Part shown: piece by piece, positions 1 to 8,008 of the stretch | How positions within the stretch are numbered: the stretch's first letter is position 1 | Layout: the number at the start of each line of letters is the position of its first letter | Source: Kamptonema formosum PCC 10802 | GTDB taxonomy: Bacteria; Cyanobacteriota; Cyanobacteriia; Cyanobacteriales; Oscillatoriaceae | DNA: 36,711 bases | Reading direction: 5' to 3' | Assembly (NCBI RefSeq): GCF_000332335.1 | Contig: NZ_KB235948.1 | Location: 3,668,009 to 3,704,719, forward strand | Notes under the pieces: model-generated | What the model saw: the letters and a program-made list of their open reading frames with translations, nothing else | Told to the model about the DNA's origin: nothing | The model's database searches: none | Position numbers and translations under genes: made by a program

Positions 1-125
1 GGGGGGGCGGGACGCCTGCCCTACGTCTATATAGCAGTAAGCATTTAGGAAACGTACATTTCGGCCTCCCTTGCTCCCCCGCTCCCGAAGCTTCTATTGT
101 TCTAACCTATATGACTGCTGCTATA
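1..125 (-). repeat. MITE-A copy, cut by window edge
   Basis: This is the inverted form of the repeat seen complete at 2743-2905 and 19149-19312. It ends in GACTGCTGCTATA at 113-125, and the other end lies outside the window. It contains the shared internal words ACGTCTATATAGCAGTAAGC, GAGCGGGGGAGC (complement) and AAGCTTCTATTG. It encodes nothing. Confidence 0.85.
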
Positions 126-293
126 TTGTCAAAGAAACCGGGTTTCTGGGCCGTAGTTGATCCCGCTTTAGCCCCACGAAGCGCTTACTTTAAGAAACTT
201 TACGTTTCTTTAAGTTTTCTTCATATTTCGTTTCCTTCTTCAAGCTTCTGTTACGCTTGTGAGAACTTCTGCAAGAAAAAGGAACAATAACAG

Positions 294-404
294 ATGAAAG
301 TCTTAAAAACTTCTAATCCTGTGGTGCAGTCACTCTCAATGGGATCTCTCTTGGCTCTCGTGAGCGCTGCGACCATCGCTCTTGTGGCTATGCTAGGAGT
401 CTAG
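294..404 (+). CDS. 36-aa single-span membrane peptide, unknown
   Basis: This short frame runs ATG to TAG with a good ribosome binding site (AAGGA about 8 bases upstream). The product starts MKVLKTSNPV and has one hydrophobic helix over about residues 13-36 (SLLALVSAATIALVAMLGV), so it would be a single-span membrane peptide. Cyanobacteria encode many peptides of this size in photosystem and cytochrome b6f complexes. I do not recognise this one as PsbX, PsbY, PetM, PetN, PsaM or Psb30. It stands alone, followed by about 380 bases without a gene. The upstream 100 bases are T/C-rich with no clear promoter. The call rests on the start signal and hydrophobicity only, and it could be a chance frame. 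Confidence 0.45.
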   Translation: MKVLKTSNPVVQSLSMGSLLALVSAATIALVAMLGV

Positions 405-785
405 TGTCCTGTTCATCAATCGCGTCTCCAGACCAAACCGTCCCACGGGCAGGCCCCGTGCCTGCCCGACCGCCGGCGCTATTGCGCGTGCAGTTTCATC
501 CTTTTGATCTGGGGCACCGCAAAATTTAACGCGGGCCGGTGTTTCAGATCCCACAGAAAGTTTTATATATTATTTCATATCCGGTTAATCACTTTAATTA
601 TCCTTCCGGCTTGCGCCCGAAAATTGCAAGTTGTTAATATAGAATAAGCTACAGCCCCTGGCCACACCGGCGGGAGTTTTGCAGTGGGGGCAGCAGATGA
701 GACAATGACGCAGTAGGGAGAGACTGGGACAGCCCAGACCAAAGCTCTCGCCAAGGAAAGGCACTGCAAAAAGGGAACAGCTCAG
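405..785. other. Gene-free stretch before psbP
   Basis: About 380 bases hold no convincing reading frame. The only frame over 60 codons here runs antisense and has no family features. The stretch presumably carries the psbP promoter. I see no clear -35/-10 pair or terminator. Confidence 0.5.
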
Positions 786-1325
786 ATGCTCAAAAGAATT
801 GCGACAATACTTCTAGTGGTGGTAACGCTGGCGGTTGCCGGCTGCGTTTCGCCCACCGCCGGCCTCAACAGCTACATCGACAGCACAGATGGCTATCAGT
901 TCCTCTATCCCAACGGCTGGCAGCAGGTGAAAGTGAGCAATGGCCCAGATGTGGTCTTCCACGATTTGATTCAGGAAACCGAGAACGTCAGCGTCGTCAT
1001 CAGTCCCGTGCCGGACAGCAAAATCCTGGCTGAGCTGGGAACCCCTAGCGAGGTGGGCTACAAGCTGTCCAAGAGCGCGATCGCACCTCCGGGATCGGGA
1101 CGCGAAGCGGAATTAGTCAGCGCCGAGGAGCGCTCGCTGGGCGACAAGACTTATTACAAGCTGGAATATGCGGTAAAACTGCCCAATCAGAAACGGCACA
1201 ATCTGGCCAGCGTCGCCGTCAGCCGGGGCAAACTCTACACCTTCAACATCTCCAGCACCGAAGAGCGCTGGCCAAAAATGGAGCGGATGTTTGAGAAAGT
1301 CATTAATTCCTTCTCAGTCTATTAA
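786..1325 (+). CDS. psbP: PsbP/CyanoP-type photosystem II lipoprotein
   Basis: This 179-aa protein has a lipoprotein signal peptide: a hydrophobic stretch over residues 8-19 ending in the lipobox LAVAGC, with the lipidated Cys at residue 20. The mature part reads as a PsbP fold: [16 protein letters not shown] near residues 30-46, a VVFHDLI segment, and the C-terminal pattern [15 protein letters not shown] with [11 protein letters not shown] at the end. CyanoP sits on the lumenal face of photosystem II and helps early assembly rather than acting as a stoichiometric oxygen-evolving subunit; this is family knowledge. Length is normal. It lies just upstream of maf in the same direction (47 bases), with a short hairpin between them. 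I am confident of the family. Confidence 0.92.
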   Translation: MLKRIATILLVVVTLAVAGCVSPTAGLNSYIDSTDGYQFLYPNGWQQVKVSNGPDVVFHDLIQETENVSVVISPVPDSKILAELGTPSEVGYKLSKSAIAPPGSGREAELVSAEERSLGDKTYYKLEYAVKLPNQKRHNLASVAVSRGKLYTFNISSTEERWPKMERMFEKVINSFSVY

Positions 1326-1334
1326 TAGTAGGGT

Positions 1335-1351
1335 GCGTTCCAAAGGAACGC
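1335..1351. terminator. Short hairpin after psbP
   Basis: A 7-bp perfect stem (GCGTTCC/GGAACGC) with an AAA loop lies 10 bases after the psbP stop. There is no T tract, so it may slow or end transcription weakly. The surrounding GTAGGGTGCGTT...AACGCAGCCC is also a dispersed genomic repeat (similar words at 31427 and 33177), so it may just be repeat sequence. Confidence 0.35.
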
Positions 1352-1372
1352 AGCCCACTGAAAACTGTCCCC

Positions 1373-2077
1373 ATGCCCACGCCTATGGAACCGCCAAAGT
1401 TTTTACTCGCCTCCGCCTCACCGGCACGCCGAAAATTGCTGCAGAGTGCCGGCATCGAGCCGGTTGTTTGGGCCAGCCACATTGATGAGTCGGAAGTCAG
1501 GAGTGCCAACCCCGCAGAATTGGTGCAAACCCTAGCCCAGCTGAAAGCGCAGAACATCGCCAGCCGGTTGAAGAGTGGGGAGAAGCCGCCCGCCGGCCCA
1601 ACGCCAGTGCCGGTGGCAGGGGCACCCGACTCTACATCGTGGCTAATTGCCGGGTGCGATTCCGTTTTGCTGGTCAGCGGCGAAATCCACGGCAAACCGG
1701 CGGACGCGGCGGAGGCGATTGCCCGCTGGAAGCGAATGCGCGGGACAGTCGGGGAACTTTACACCGGCCACGCCTTAATCGAACCAGACCGGGATAAAAC
1801 CATAGTGCGGTGCCAGATGACGCGGGTTTACTTTGCCTCCCTCAGCGATATAGAAATTGAAGCTTACGTCGCCACCGGCGAGCCCCTCGTGTGCGCCGGT
1901 TGCTTTGCCCTAGAAGGGCGAGGGGGGCTATTCGTGGAAAAACTCGAAGGCTGCCACAGCAACGTCATTGGCCTCAGCTTGCCCCTGCTGCGGCGGATGC
2001 TGGGGGAACTCGGCTACAGCGTCACAGACTTTTGGCGGTCGGATGCAGACCCCCTGGCAGCCAGCCGGTCAAGCTAA
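1373..2077 (+). CDS. maf: Maf-family nucleoside triphosphate pyrophosphatase
   Basis: This 234-aa protein has the Maf/HAM1-like fold signature. The phosphate-binding start is [19 protein letters not shown] (about residues 10-28), followed by IDESE, then the catalytic region [16 protein letters not shown] with its Asp near residue 101, and [19 protein letters not shown]. Maf proteins hydrolyse dTTP/UTP or modified nucleotides to the monophosphate plus pyrophosphate, acting as house-cleaning enzymes in the cytosol. A Pro-rich insertion of about 20 residues ([19 protein letters not shown]) lies before the catalytic Asp and makes the protein slightly longer than the usual ~200 aa. Translation may start at the first ATG or at Met5, since neither has a strong ribosome binding site. 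Confidence 0.9.
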   Translation: MPTPMEPPKFLLASASPARRKLLQSAGIEPVVWASHIDESEVRSANPAELVQTLAQLKAQNIASRLKSGEKPPAGPTPVPVAGAPDSTSWLIAGCDSVLLVSGEIHGKPADAAEAIARWKRMRGTVGELYTGHALIEPDRDKTIVRCQMTRVYFASLSDIEIEAYVATGEPLVCAGCFALEGRGGLFVEKLEGCHSNVIGLSLPLLRRMLGELGYSVTDFWRSDADPLAASRSS

Positions 2078-2083
2078 CCCCGG

Positions 2084-2419
2084 CTAGCGGACATGGCCAA
2101 GTGCGGCAAGGAAAGCGACAAGCAGGATAATGTTGAGCGCGATGCTGCAGGGCAGCCACAAATCGTGCGGGGATTTTCTGGCAGTGTTCTTAACAGCCTC
2201 CCTGGTCGCTACGGCCAAAGAAGACAGCTGTAGCTGCAGGCTGTCGAGTTGCGCCTTGACCTTGGCGTAGCGGCGGTCTGCGTTCTGCTGCTGCTGGTGC
2301 AGCTGCGCTTCCAACCTGTTGAGCCTCACCCACACATCGGCTTTGGTTCCTTCCGAAGTCGGTTCTCCTGAGTGGCTCACCTGGCTGCTGTTCAGTGTCA
2401 GTTTGCTGTTATTCATCAT
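2084..2419 (-). CDS. Small coiled-coil protein with C-terminal membrane span
   Basis: The open frame extends upstream to 2656, but the first 79 residues look like random translation. I therefore place the start at the double Met (MMNNSKL) at 2419/2416, which has GGAG about 11 bases upstream. The 110-111 aa product has a polar N-terminus, a heptad-like helix over about residues 31-70 (VWVRLNRLEAQLHQQQQ..., VKAQLDSLQLQLSSLAVA), and a hydrophobic C-terminal segment (CSIALNIILLVAFLAAL), suggesting a tail-anchored coiled-coil protein. It runs convergent with maf, with 6 bases between the stops. I recognise no family. Function unknown. Confidence 0.6.
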   Translation of the reverse strand: MMNNSKLTLNSSQVSHSGEPTSEGTKADVWVRLNRLEAQLHQQQQNADRRYAKVKAQLDSLQLQLSSLAVATREAVKNTARKSPHDLWLPCSIALNIILLVAFLAALGHVR

Positions 2420-2742
2420 CCGTCTCCAACTCCATGCGTGCTTTCCTTGCCGTTTCCCCGATACAGGTGCGTTTGGCACCTTCAGGCCGTTGCGTAGCGC
2501 TGCTATTGAGGCTGCTATTTTCGCAGCCTTTGAGCGCGGCTTGGTTTCCCACAGCCGGCTGCAGGAGAGAGAGCCAGGAAGCCGGTTTCTGGCGTGCGAG
2601 CTTCGGGTGGGAGTGAGGCTTTGCTTTCTAATTTTTGCTGAAAAACAGTCCAGCATGTTGCCATTTTGCCAGGAATCTGTGGGGCATATTCAGTCGGTTT
2701 GCATCGCTTTTATAAGTCAAATGACACCACTAAAGGCAACAT
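2420..2742. other. Gene-free stretch upstream of the small coiled-coil gene
   Basis: About 320 bases with overlapping open frames on both strands but no recognisable protein. It should contain the promoter of the 2084-2419 gene. I see no other structure here. Confidence 0.4.
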
Positions 2743-2905
2743 TATAGCAGCCGTCATATTGGTTAGAACAATAGAAGCTTCGGGAGCGGGGGAGCAAGAG
2801 AGGCCGGAATGTAGGTTTCCTAAATGCTTACTGCTCTATAGACGTATGTACGGCGTCCGCCGAGCCTGAAGGTCTAATGTTCTAACCTAAGTGCATACTG
2901 CTATA
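2743..2905 (+). repeat. MITE-A copy 2
   Basis: This 163-bp element is bounded by TATAGCAG and its complement CTGCTATA. The arms extend imperfectly: left GTCATATTGGTTAGAACAAT, right ATGTTCTAACCTAAGTGCAT. The inside carries AAGCTTCGGGAGCGGGGGAG and GACGTATGTACGGCGTCCGC. It is the first of three copies within 640 bp. Confidence 0.88.
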
Positions 2906-2962
2906 GTTTTGTAAAAAATAAAACTTCTATAGCGATTTTCCCCAACAAATCCCCTGGCAAGA

Positions 2963-3134
2963 TATAGCAGTAGTCATCTTGGTTAGGACAATAGGAGCTT
3001 CGGGAGCAAGGGAGCCGGGGAGGAAGAGAGGCCGGAATGTAGGTTTCCTAAATGCTTACTGCTATATAGACGTAGGGCAGGCATCCCGCCCCCCCTGAAG
3101 GTCTAATGTCCTAATCTAAGTGGCTACTGCTATA
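2963..3134 (+). repeat. MITE-A copy 3
   Basis: About 172 bp, with the same TATAGCAG...CTGCTATA ends. It differs from copy 2 by an internal insertion (GGGAGCCGGGGAGGAAGAGA) and by reading GGCAGGCATCCCGCC in place of GTACGGCGTCCGCC. Confidence 0.88.
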
Positions 3135-3218
3135 AATAGTCTTGTTCCGCACGGCGAAACTCCCTTCATGGCAGGGGCTTTAATCCACAATCTAACATCT
3201 AAAATCCCAAATTGGTAT

Positions 3219-3381
3219 TATAGCAGCAGTCATATTGGTTAGAACAATAGAAGCTTCGGGAGCGGGGGAGCAAGGGAGGCCGGAATGTAGGTTTCCTAAA
3301 TGCTTACTGCTATATAGACGTATGTACGGCGTCCGCCGAGCCTGAAGGTCTAATGTTCTAACCTAAGTGCATAGTGCTATA
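3219..3381 (+). repeat. MITE-A copy 4
   Basis: A 163-bp copy almost identical to the one at 2743-2905, including the GTACGGCGTCCGCCGAGCC variant. The right end reads AGTGCTATA in place of ACTGCTATA. Confidence 0.88.
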
Positions 3382-3440
3382 GCGGCAGCTGGCCTTAATA
3401 AGGCATTTGGTAAAAGTGCCGCAACTTGCTTTGAAATCCG

Positions 3441-3470
3441 AAAAAAAGCCTCTGCCTTTGCAGGCAGAGG
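3441..3470 (-). terminator. Rho-independent terminator for the methyltransferase gene
   Basis: On the minus strand a 9-bp perfect GC-rich stem (CCTCTGCCT/AGGCAGAGG, 4-base loop) is followed after two bases by seven T residues. This is the cleanest intrinsic terminator in the window. It lies about 300 bases after the stop of the methyltransferase gene, which points toward it. Confidence 0.75.
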
Positions 3471-3767
3471 GTATCAATCAGGGTGCATCTGTTCCGAGTA
3501 TTCGCGTTTTGAGGTTCGACCTCCGGAAAGTTCGCGGCAAAATTCCACCGCACCACCAGACGAAAGCTGATTTTTTTCAGGGCTTGAGCACAGCCTGCTG
3601 AGAAACGGCCACCATTCCCTGACCATTCCCCATCTCCGTTAATATCAAGAGTGTTTTGTTTGGGAGGCAAATAACCTACAATTATTGTAGAGTGACGCTT
3701 TGCTCTCCCACTTCCCGGTCCCCGCCCGACTGCTATGCAAAAACGAAGCAATCGGAAATGTTCTAAC

Positions 3768-4469
3768 TCACCGGCGAGGTTTGCTCACCATCACCAAGCT
3801 AGTGGGCACATAAGTCGGGCGCTCGCCGTGGAAAAAGGCTGTGCTCGGAAGCTTTTCAACTTGAGCGCCAACTTTCAGCAGCCAGGTGCGGAAGGAATCG
3901 CACTTGTGGTCATCCCGGAAAAACCGGCAGTGGCACAAAACGGACACTAGCCGCCCGTTCGGGCGCAAGCACTCGTAGGCGTGGCGGATGTGAACGCTGT
4001 CTAAGCCGCCAGAAAACGGGGGATTCATCACAATGCGGTCGTAGCGAGTTTCGTGTTGCAGGAAGTCGTTCCCGACGATCTTGTAGCCTTTGAGTGCGAG
4101 AATTTCCCGCAGGGGGGGTTGGGACTCGATCACCTCCAGGTCGATGCCGCCGGTTTCACTGAGGGCGTCGGCGATGTTCCCTTTGCCGGCAGAGGGTTCC
4201 AGGACTTTCTGCCCGCTGCGAACCCCAGCCAGTTCAATTATTCGCTGGATGACCGGCTGCGGGGTGGGGTAATAGTCGGGGAGCTTCAGTATGGCGATTT
4301 CCTCTTCTAAGGCGCGGATATCCGCTTCTACATCCGGCGAAGGAGGTTGCCTGCTTGAACTGTCGGTGTTGGAGCGGTACTGTGTGCTCCAAGATGGGTT
4401 GGAGCGAATGTTTCTCGGTTTTGACCGGCTCTGCATAAGAAAAAAACTTTTACTCTGTGATATTCTCAT
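3768..4469 (-). CDS. Class I SAM-dependent methyltransferase, NPPF (N6-adenine-like) type
   Basis: This 233-aa protein has a low-complexity, Ser/Arg-rich N-terminus (about residues 1-45), a short helix rich in Glu, then the methyltransferase core. The SAM-binding loop is KVLEPSAGKGNIADAL (about 88-103) and the acidic strand end is LEVIESQPP. The catalytic NPPF tetrapeptide is at about 149-152 (IVMNPPFSGGLDSVHIRHAY). NPPF motifs occur in DNA adenine and in some rRNA or protein-glutamine methyltransferases. The DYYPTPQPV segment just before the core is common in orphan phage- or plasmid-like adenine methylases. No restriction enzyme lies next to it, so the substrate cannot be assigned. Start at 4469, or Met12 at 4436. 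Confidence 0.8.
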   Translation of the reverse strand: MRISQSKSFFLMQSRSKPRNIRSNPSWSTQYRSNTDSSSRQPPSPDVEADIRALEEEIAILKLPDYYPTPQPVIQRIIELAGVRSGQKVLEPSAGKGNIADALSETGGIDLEVIESQPPLREILALKGYKIVGNDFLQHETRYDRIVMNPPFSGGLDSVHIRHAYECLRPNGRLVSVLCHCRFFRDDHKCDSFRTWLLKVGAQVEKLPSTAFFHGERPTYVPTSLVMVSKPRR

Positions 4470-4581
4470 TCTCTCAGGTCGCGCCGGCTGCCACGGGGAA
4501 GCGATCGCATCTTTTTAATATCTGGCATGACAGCGGTCAAAAACCGGAGGGCACGGGGGCCTGCCCCTACGGCTATAAAGC

Positions 4582-5592
4582 TATAGCGGGTTGCGCCTGC
4601 GTGAGGTACAATTTTTAAAACGCGCTTTGACGCTTATGAAACCTTACTCGCTTAATTTACGGCCAAAAATAGTATCAATATATACAACTCGGGAAGGCTA
4701 AATTTGGCCAGTAGCTCAACGCTTTAAAAGTGGCCAAGAGTTGTGTACAAAAACTCGTGAAAGTCTACTAACAGCAGCAAATGCGAGAACCACGACCATC
4801 AGGAGGTGGGAGACCTTCCAAATTGGCCAACCACCTAGAACTGGTTAAAGAACTGATAGACCATAAAAATGATAGCTTATGAAAAGAGTTATGTGCGAAA
4901 ATCAAAGTTATAACCGGAATGACTGTAAGAAGTAATAGCTTGTTTACTTCCTAAAACAGCACAACATAGCACATAAAAAAAGCTCGCACCAAATTTAAAA
5001 ATTAGCGAATGCAGCATTTAATATTTATATATTGGCAAATTATCACTGACTGCCCGGTAGAAACCTGAGTTTTTTTTGATGAGAGCGGTCTGCTCCCAGC
5101 GATGACAAAAGTGTATGCTTGGTCGATGAAAGGTCAAGTAACCATTGGCATAACGCCTTTAAAAAGAGGAGAAAATCTCACTTTAATAGGAGCCCTCGCA
5201 AAAAAAAGGAGTCTTAGGAAATTTTACAGTTAATGGGGGCACAACAGGAAATGTCTTTAAAGTATATGTTAAGAAAGTTTTAGTCCCTTCTTTGTGGCCC
5301 GGTGGGAGTGTGGTCATGGAGAATCTGCCCCCACATTAAGTAGAAGGAGTATCGGACATGTGTCGGCTGCTGGGGCCAAGGTAATTTATTTATCTCCGTA
5401 TTCTCCAGACTTTAATCCAATTGAAAACCTAGGGTCAAAATTAAAAGAATATCTTCGCTCAGTTGGAGTTCGGACTCGTGAAGCCTTGGAAGTGGCTATT
5501 AAGAAAGGATTAGACATGATTACTTTAAAAGACCTTGAAAGCGGGTTTACCCATTGTTCCTACTGTACCTCACCCGACTGAAAACCGCTATA
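4582..5592 (+). mobile_element. Decayed IS630-family insertion sequence
   Basis: The element is about 1.01 kb. The left end reads TATAGCGGGTTGCGCCTGCG then TGAGGTACA. The right end, complemented, reads TATAGCGGTTTTCAGTCGGG then TGAGGTACAG, so they form imperfect terminal inverted repeats beginning with the TA expected of IS630/Tc1 target sites. The interior is a frameshifted transposase gene (4636-5581). The right-end sequence is nearly the same as the ends of the MITE-B repeats elsewhere in the window. Confidence 0.85.
4636..5581 (+). pseudogene. IS630 transposase remnant
   Basis: The start MKPYSLNLRPKIVSIYTTRE matches the helix-turn-helix start of IS630 transposases, but a TAA follows at codon 22. 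The N-terminal domain resumes (VAQRFK), then GGGRPSKLANHLELVKELID, then further stops. Middle fragments such as DESGLLPAMTKVYAWSMKGQ (catalytic DE...W region, about 5080-5140) appear. The last part, open from 5294, holds VIYLSPYSPDFNPIENLGSK, the final DDE-domain signature with its catalytic Glu. At least two nonsense codons and two or more frameshifts make it inactive. The open frame at 5294-5581 is only the C-terminal piece. Confidence 0.88.
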
Positions 5593-6052
5593 TAAAGCTA
5601 GAATTTCTCTTCTCCCATCCAAATAAAGCCGGTTTCTGGTATTCCTTGACCTGCTGCTAGTGCGCAGCCTTCGTCCCTGGCCTGCTCCTTGCGGTGTATG
5701 TCTCTGGGGGGTTGCGAAAGTTTTTATTTTGTGGTAATGGCACCGGCTGCCACTAGGGGTGAAGTGAGTGCCGGTGAATTCTCTGCAACAGTTGGTAAAC
5801 TGGAGCGAGCCGGCGACAGGTGAGACTCTATGGAAATTGCCACACCGGCAGGTTTCACAACCGGGTATTTGCCGCCGCTCGTCCCACACTTCCCCGAAGC
5901 CGGGAGCGGTCAGGAAGAGACAGTCGGTTTGTGCCGGTTAAAAGTCGCCAGATTGCCTGAGAGCGGACTCTTGCAGACGTGCCGGTGTGGGGATTGCTTC
6001 TCCCGCGCCGGCAGTGGGGTGTGGGGTTTTCCAGGCCACCATATCCCTAACT
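5593..6052. other. Gene-free stretch between the IS630 remnant and moaB
   Basis: About 460 bases. Short frames exist on both strands (for example a 109-codon minus frame and a 91-codon plus frame), but neither shows family features or a ribosome binding site. I see no RNA gene or long hairpin. Confidence 0.45.
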
Positions 6053-6562
6053 TCAAGATTTTTTCCGCATCTGCCCAACTAAGTGAACAATTTCTGGTAA
6101 AATAAGCTTCTCAACCGCCAATTTAACCGCCCCCGTCGAACCGGGAATCGAAAACACTAACTTATCGCCATAAACACCGGCAATCGCTCTCGAAGACATC
6201 GCCCGCGTTCCGATTTCCTGATAGCTCAGCCAGCGAAACAGCTCGCCAAATCCGGGCAGCGTCTTGGACAGCAACCCCGCAATCGCTTCATAAGTGGTAT
6301 CTCGCGGCGAAATGCCGGTGCCGCCATTAAAAATCAAAACATCCAAATCACCCCGCTCGCCCAGTTCGCCCAGCAGCGTTTGGATTGCCGCCGGCTCGTC
6401 CTTAAGAATGGTGTGCGCTCCCACACCGTGACCCGCCTCAAGGAGTAACTCCTGAATCAGCCGGCCACTTTTGTCTGTTTCAAGGGAGCGCGTATCACTA
6501 ACAGTAATGACAGCGCAATTCACTGTCATTTTCTCTGGATCGGGGTGAGGGAGTTGCACCAT
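6053..6562 (-). CDS. moaB: Molybdenum cofactor biosynthesis protein MoaB/MogA family
   Basis: This 169-aa protein shows the MoCF_biosynth fold: NCAVITVSDTRSLETDKSG near residues 15-33, the molybdopterin-binding loop FNGGTGISPRDTTYEA near residues 78-93, and FSIPGSTGAVKLAVEKLILPE near the C-terminus. Proteins of this type bind molybdopterin and, in the MogA role, adenylate it before molybdenum insertion. Bacterial MoaB paralogues can be inactive. Cyanobacteria need the cofactor for nitrate reductase. Length is normal and the start at 6562 is a plain ATG. It is a single gene, with the next gene on the same strand about 390 bases away. Confidence 0.92.
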   Translation of the reverse strand: MVQLPHPDPEKMTVNCAVITVSDTRSLETDKSGRLIQELLLEAGHGVGAHTILKDEPAAIQTLLGELGERGDLDVLIFNGGTGISPRDTTYEAIAGLLSKTLPGFGELFRWLSYQEIGTRAMSSRAIAGVYGDKLVFSIPGSTGAVKLAVEKLILPEIVHLVGQMRKKS

Positions 6563-6601
6563 TGTCTTAACAGCAGCTATTCTAACCTTAGAGGTGGGTT
6601 A

Positions 6602-6697
6602 TATATCGTTTATTACTGGGATGAAGTAGGCTCCAGAAACCCGGTTTCTTTAAGAAACCGGGTTTCTCAGCACCTCACTAATATGAGAGAGGCTATA
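6602..6697 (+). repeat. MITE-B copy 1
   Basis: About 96 bp. The left arm is TATATCGTTTATTACTGGGA with TGAAGTAGG next, similar to the IS630 end. The core is a perfect palindromic stem (AGAAACCCGGTTTCT, its complement, spacer TTAA at the centre). The right arm is CCTCACTAATATGAGAGAGG ending CTATA. A half-copy with the same stem words follows at 6718-6755. Confidence 0.82.
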
Positions 6698-6840
6698 AAA
6701 AAAGTGAGGGCTGCCAGAAATCGGGTTTCTTGCAGAGAAACCCGGTTTCTCAGCTCCCACAGCTATTCTAACTTTACGGTATTGTGAATTTGAATTGAAT
6801 GAGTGGGGGGGTATACCAAGAACTTTACATCCCCCTTGTC

Positions 6841-6867
6841 CCCCCTCTGCGCGGTTCGGAGAGGGGG
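6841..6867. repeat. C/G-run hairpin (dispersed repeat)
   Basis: CCCCCTCT and AGAGGGGG form an 8-bp stem around an 11-base loop in the psb28-moaB interval. Similar C-run/G-run hairpins occur at 33283-33309 and 34563-34600, so this looks like a dispersed genomic repeat. It lies downstream of psb28, where it could also act as a weak terminator. Confidence 0.5.
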
Positions 6868-6953
6868 CTGGGGTGTGAGGTTTTCAACTCAAGTGCAGGA
6901 ATATACGCCCCCTGAACTGCCCGCCCTAGCTGGCCATTAATTTCGCCAAGCCA

Positions 6954-7289
6954 TCAAGCCTTCTTGAAGTCCAAGCCATTTTGTTCAGCGTAGCGCTCCA
7001 TGAAACGCATAAACCTGTCCCACTGATCGGGGGATTTGATCGAGTAAATCGCTTCTATTGCCGACGGCTTGCCATTAATAAATTTGGCGTTAACCTCCCG
7101 CGTGGAGAGTTCCCCTTCCTCATCAATCATGTACATGCCCGTGATGTTTTGCGTGCTCTCCTGGCTGAGAGCGTTGGGATTCTCAAAATAAAACGTGGCT
7201 CTGCCATTGCTGCCATCGCGAGAGCGAGTGAGGCGCACATCGGGCACCACTTCCTCATTGATCCCTCTGGAAAACTGAATGTTGGCCAT
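6954..7289 (-). CDS. psb28: Photosystem II assembly protein Psb28
   Basis: This 111-aa protein starts [20 protein letters not shown] and ends [11 protein letters not shown], with [20 protein letters not shown] and [20 protein letters not shown] between. These are the conserved blocks of Psb28, which binds CP47/cytochrome b559 on the cytosolic side of photosystem II assembly intermediates. The frame is open upstream to 7655, but that extension is G/P-rich translation of a repeat. The conserved family start and length fix Met at 7289. The 130 bases upstream contain a 14-bp tandem repeat (7416-7465), so the leader is unusual. Confidence 0.96.
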   Translation of the reverse strand: MANIQFSRGINEEVVPDVRLTRSRDGSNGRATFYFENPNALSQESTQNITGMYMIDEEGELSTREVNAKFINGKPSAIEAIYSIKSPDQWDRFMRFMERYAEQNGLDFKKA

Positions 7290-7415
7290 AAGTCCGCAAT
7301 TAAACCTATAGGGTGGGCGAGTGACTCTATTCCTATCATAAAGCCGGAAGGGCACCCGCAACTGGGGTGCCCTCACCGGCACGCGCCTTTGGGGGTATGG
7401 GGCATGGGGCAATGG

Positions 7416-7465
7416 GGGCATGGGCCATTGGGCATGGGCCATTGGGCATGGGACATGGGCCATTG
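7416..7465 (+). repeat. 14-bp tandem repeat upstream of psb28
   Basis: GGGCATGGGCCATT is repeated twice exactly (7416-7443), followed by a degenerate third unit (GGGCATGGGACAT, GGGCCATTG). Related GGGGCATGGGGCAATGG runs extend left to about 7391. It lies 127 bases ahead of the psb28 start, in its probable promoter or leader region. Confidence 0.8.
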
Positions 7466-7711
7466 TGAATTTCCCCCGCTCCCCTACCCTGTGAAAATTA
7501 TTTTTCAAGGAACCGCCAAGACGCGCCTGTTCGCCAAGGAAAGAGAAGAGAGAGGCTTTCACCAATGATTTAAGAATGATTTCCGGCTGATTTATAAAAG
7601 AAAGTAAAGTTATCAGCAACCTGCTTCCTTCTGGTGGACGAGCCGGAAAACTCAACTTGAGTACAGAAGAAACCCGGTTTCTGGCAGATCCGGTTTTGAA
7701 TAATTACTTTA

Positions 7712-7804
7712 TATAACGGTTATCAGTTGGATGAACTATGGGTCAGAAACCCGGTTTCTTTAAGAAACCGGGCTTTCAGTACCTCACTAATATGAGGGAC
7801 GCTA
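7712..7804 (+). repeat. MITE-B copy 2
   Basis: About 93 bp: TATAACGGTTATCAGTTGGA then TGAACTATGG, the AGAAACCCGGTTTCT palindromic core, and right arm CCTCACTAATATGAGGGACG ending CTA. It is preceded by a lone core half-site at 7668-7683 and abuts MITE-A copy 5. Confidence 0.85.
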
Positions 7805-7825
7805 GAAACCCGATTTTAGAACTGC

Positions 7826-7985
7826 TATAGCAGTATGCACTTAGGTTAAAACATTAGACCTTAAGGGCAGCCAGACGCTGGCCTACGTCTATATCCCAGT
7901 AGTAATATGGGTTAGGACAATAGGAGCCGGAGTGCGGGGGTGCAAAAGAGGCCGAAATGTACGAACCTCAGTGCCTACTGCTATA
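7826..7985 (-). repeat. MITE-A copy 5
   Basis: An inverted 160-bp copy: TATAGCAGTATGCACTTAGG at the left, CCTCAGTGCCTACTGCTATA at the right. The inside shows CTACGTCTATATCCCAGTAG and GGAGCCGGAGTGCGGGGGTG. The internal variant matches the copy at 18337-18497, so these two form a sub-family. It ends 24 bases after the stop of the SLH protein gene. Confidence 0.85.
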
Positions 7986-8008
7986 TACTGTTCCTACCGG
8001 CTCGGATA

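Noticed and set aside
2420-2656. N-terminal extension of the small coiled-coil protein
   Set aside because: The 79 extra residues look like random translation, while the internal double Met has a Shine-Dalgarno site and begins the structured part.
3510-3540. tRNA-like T-loop word GAGGTTCGACCTCC
   Set aside because: No acceptor, D-arm or anticodon stem could be built around it.
3395-3751. 118-codon minus-strand frame
   Set aside because: It runs straight through a clear Rho-independent terminator on the same strand and has no family features.
5294-5581. Intact small transposase gene
   Set aside because: It is only the C-terminal fragment of a frameshifted IS630 transposase whose earlier parts are readable upstream.
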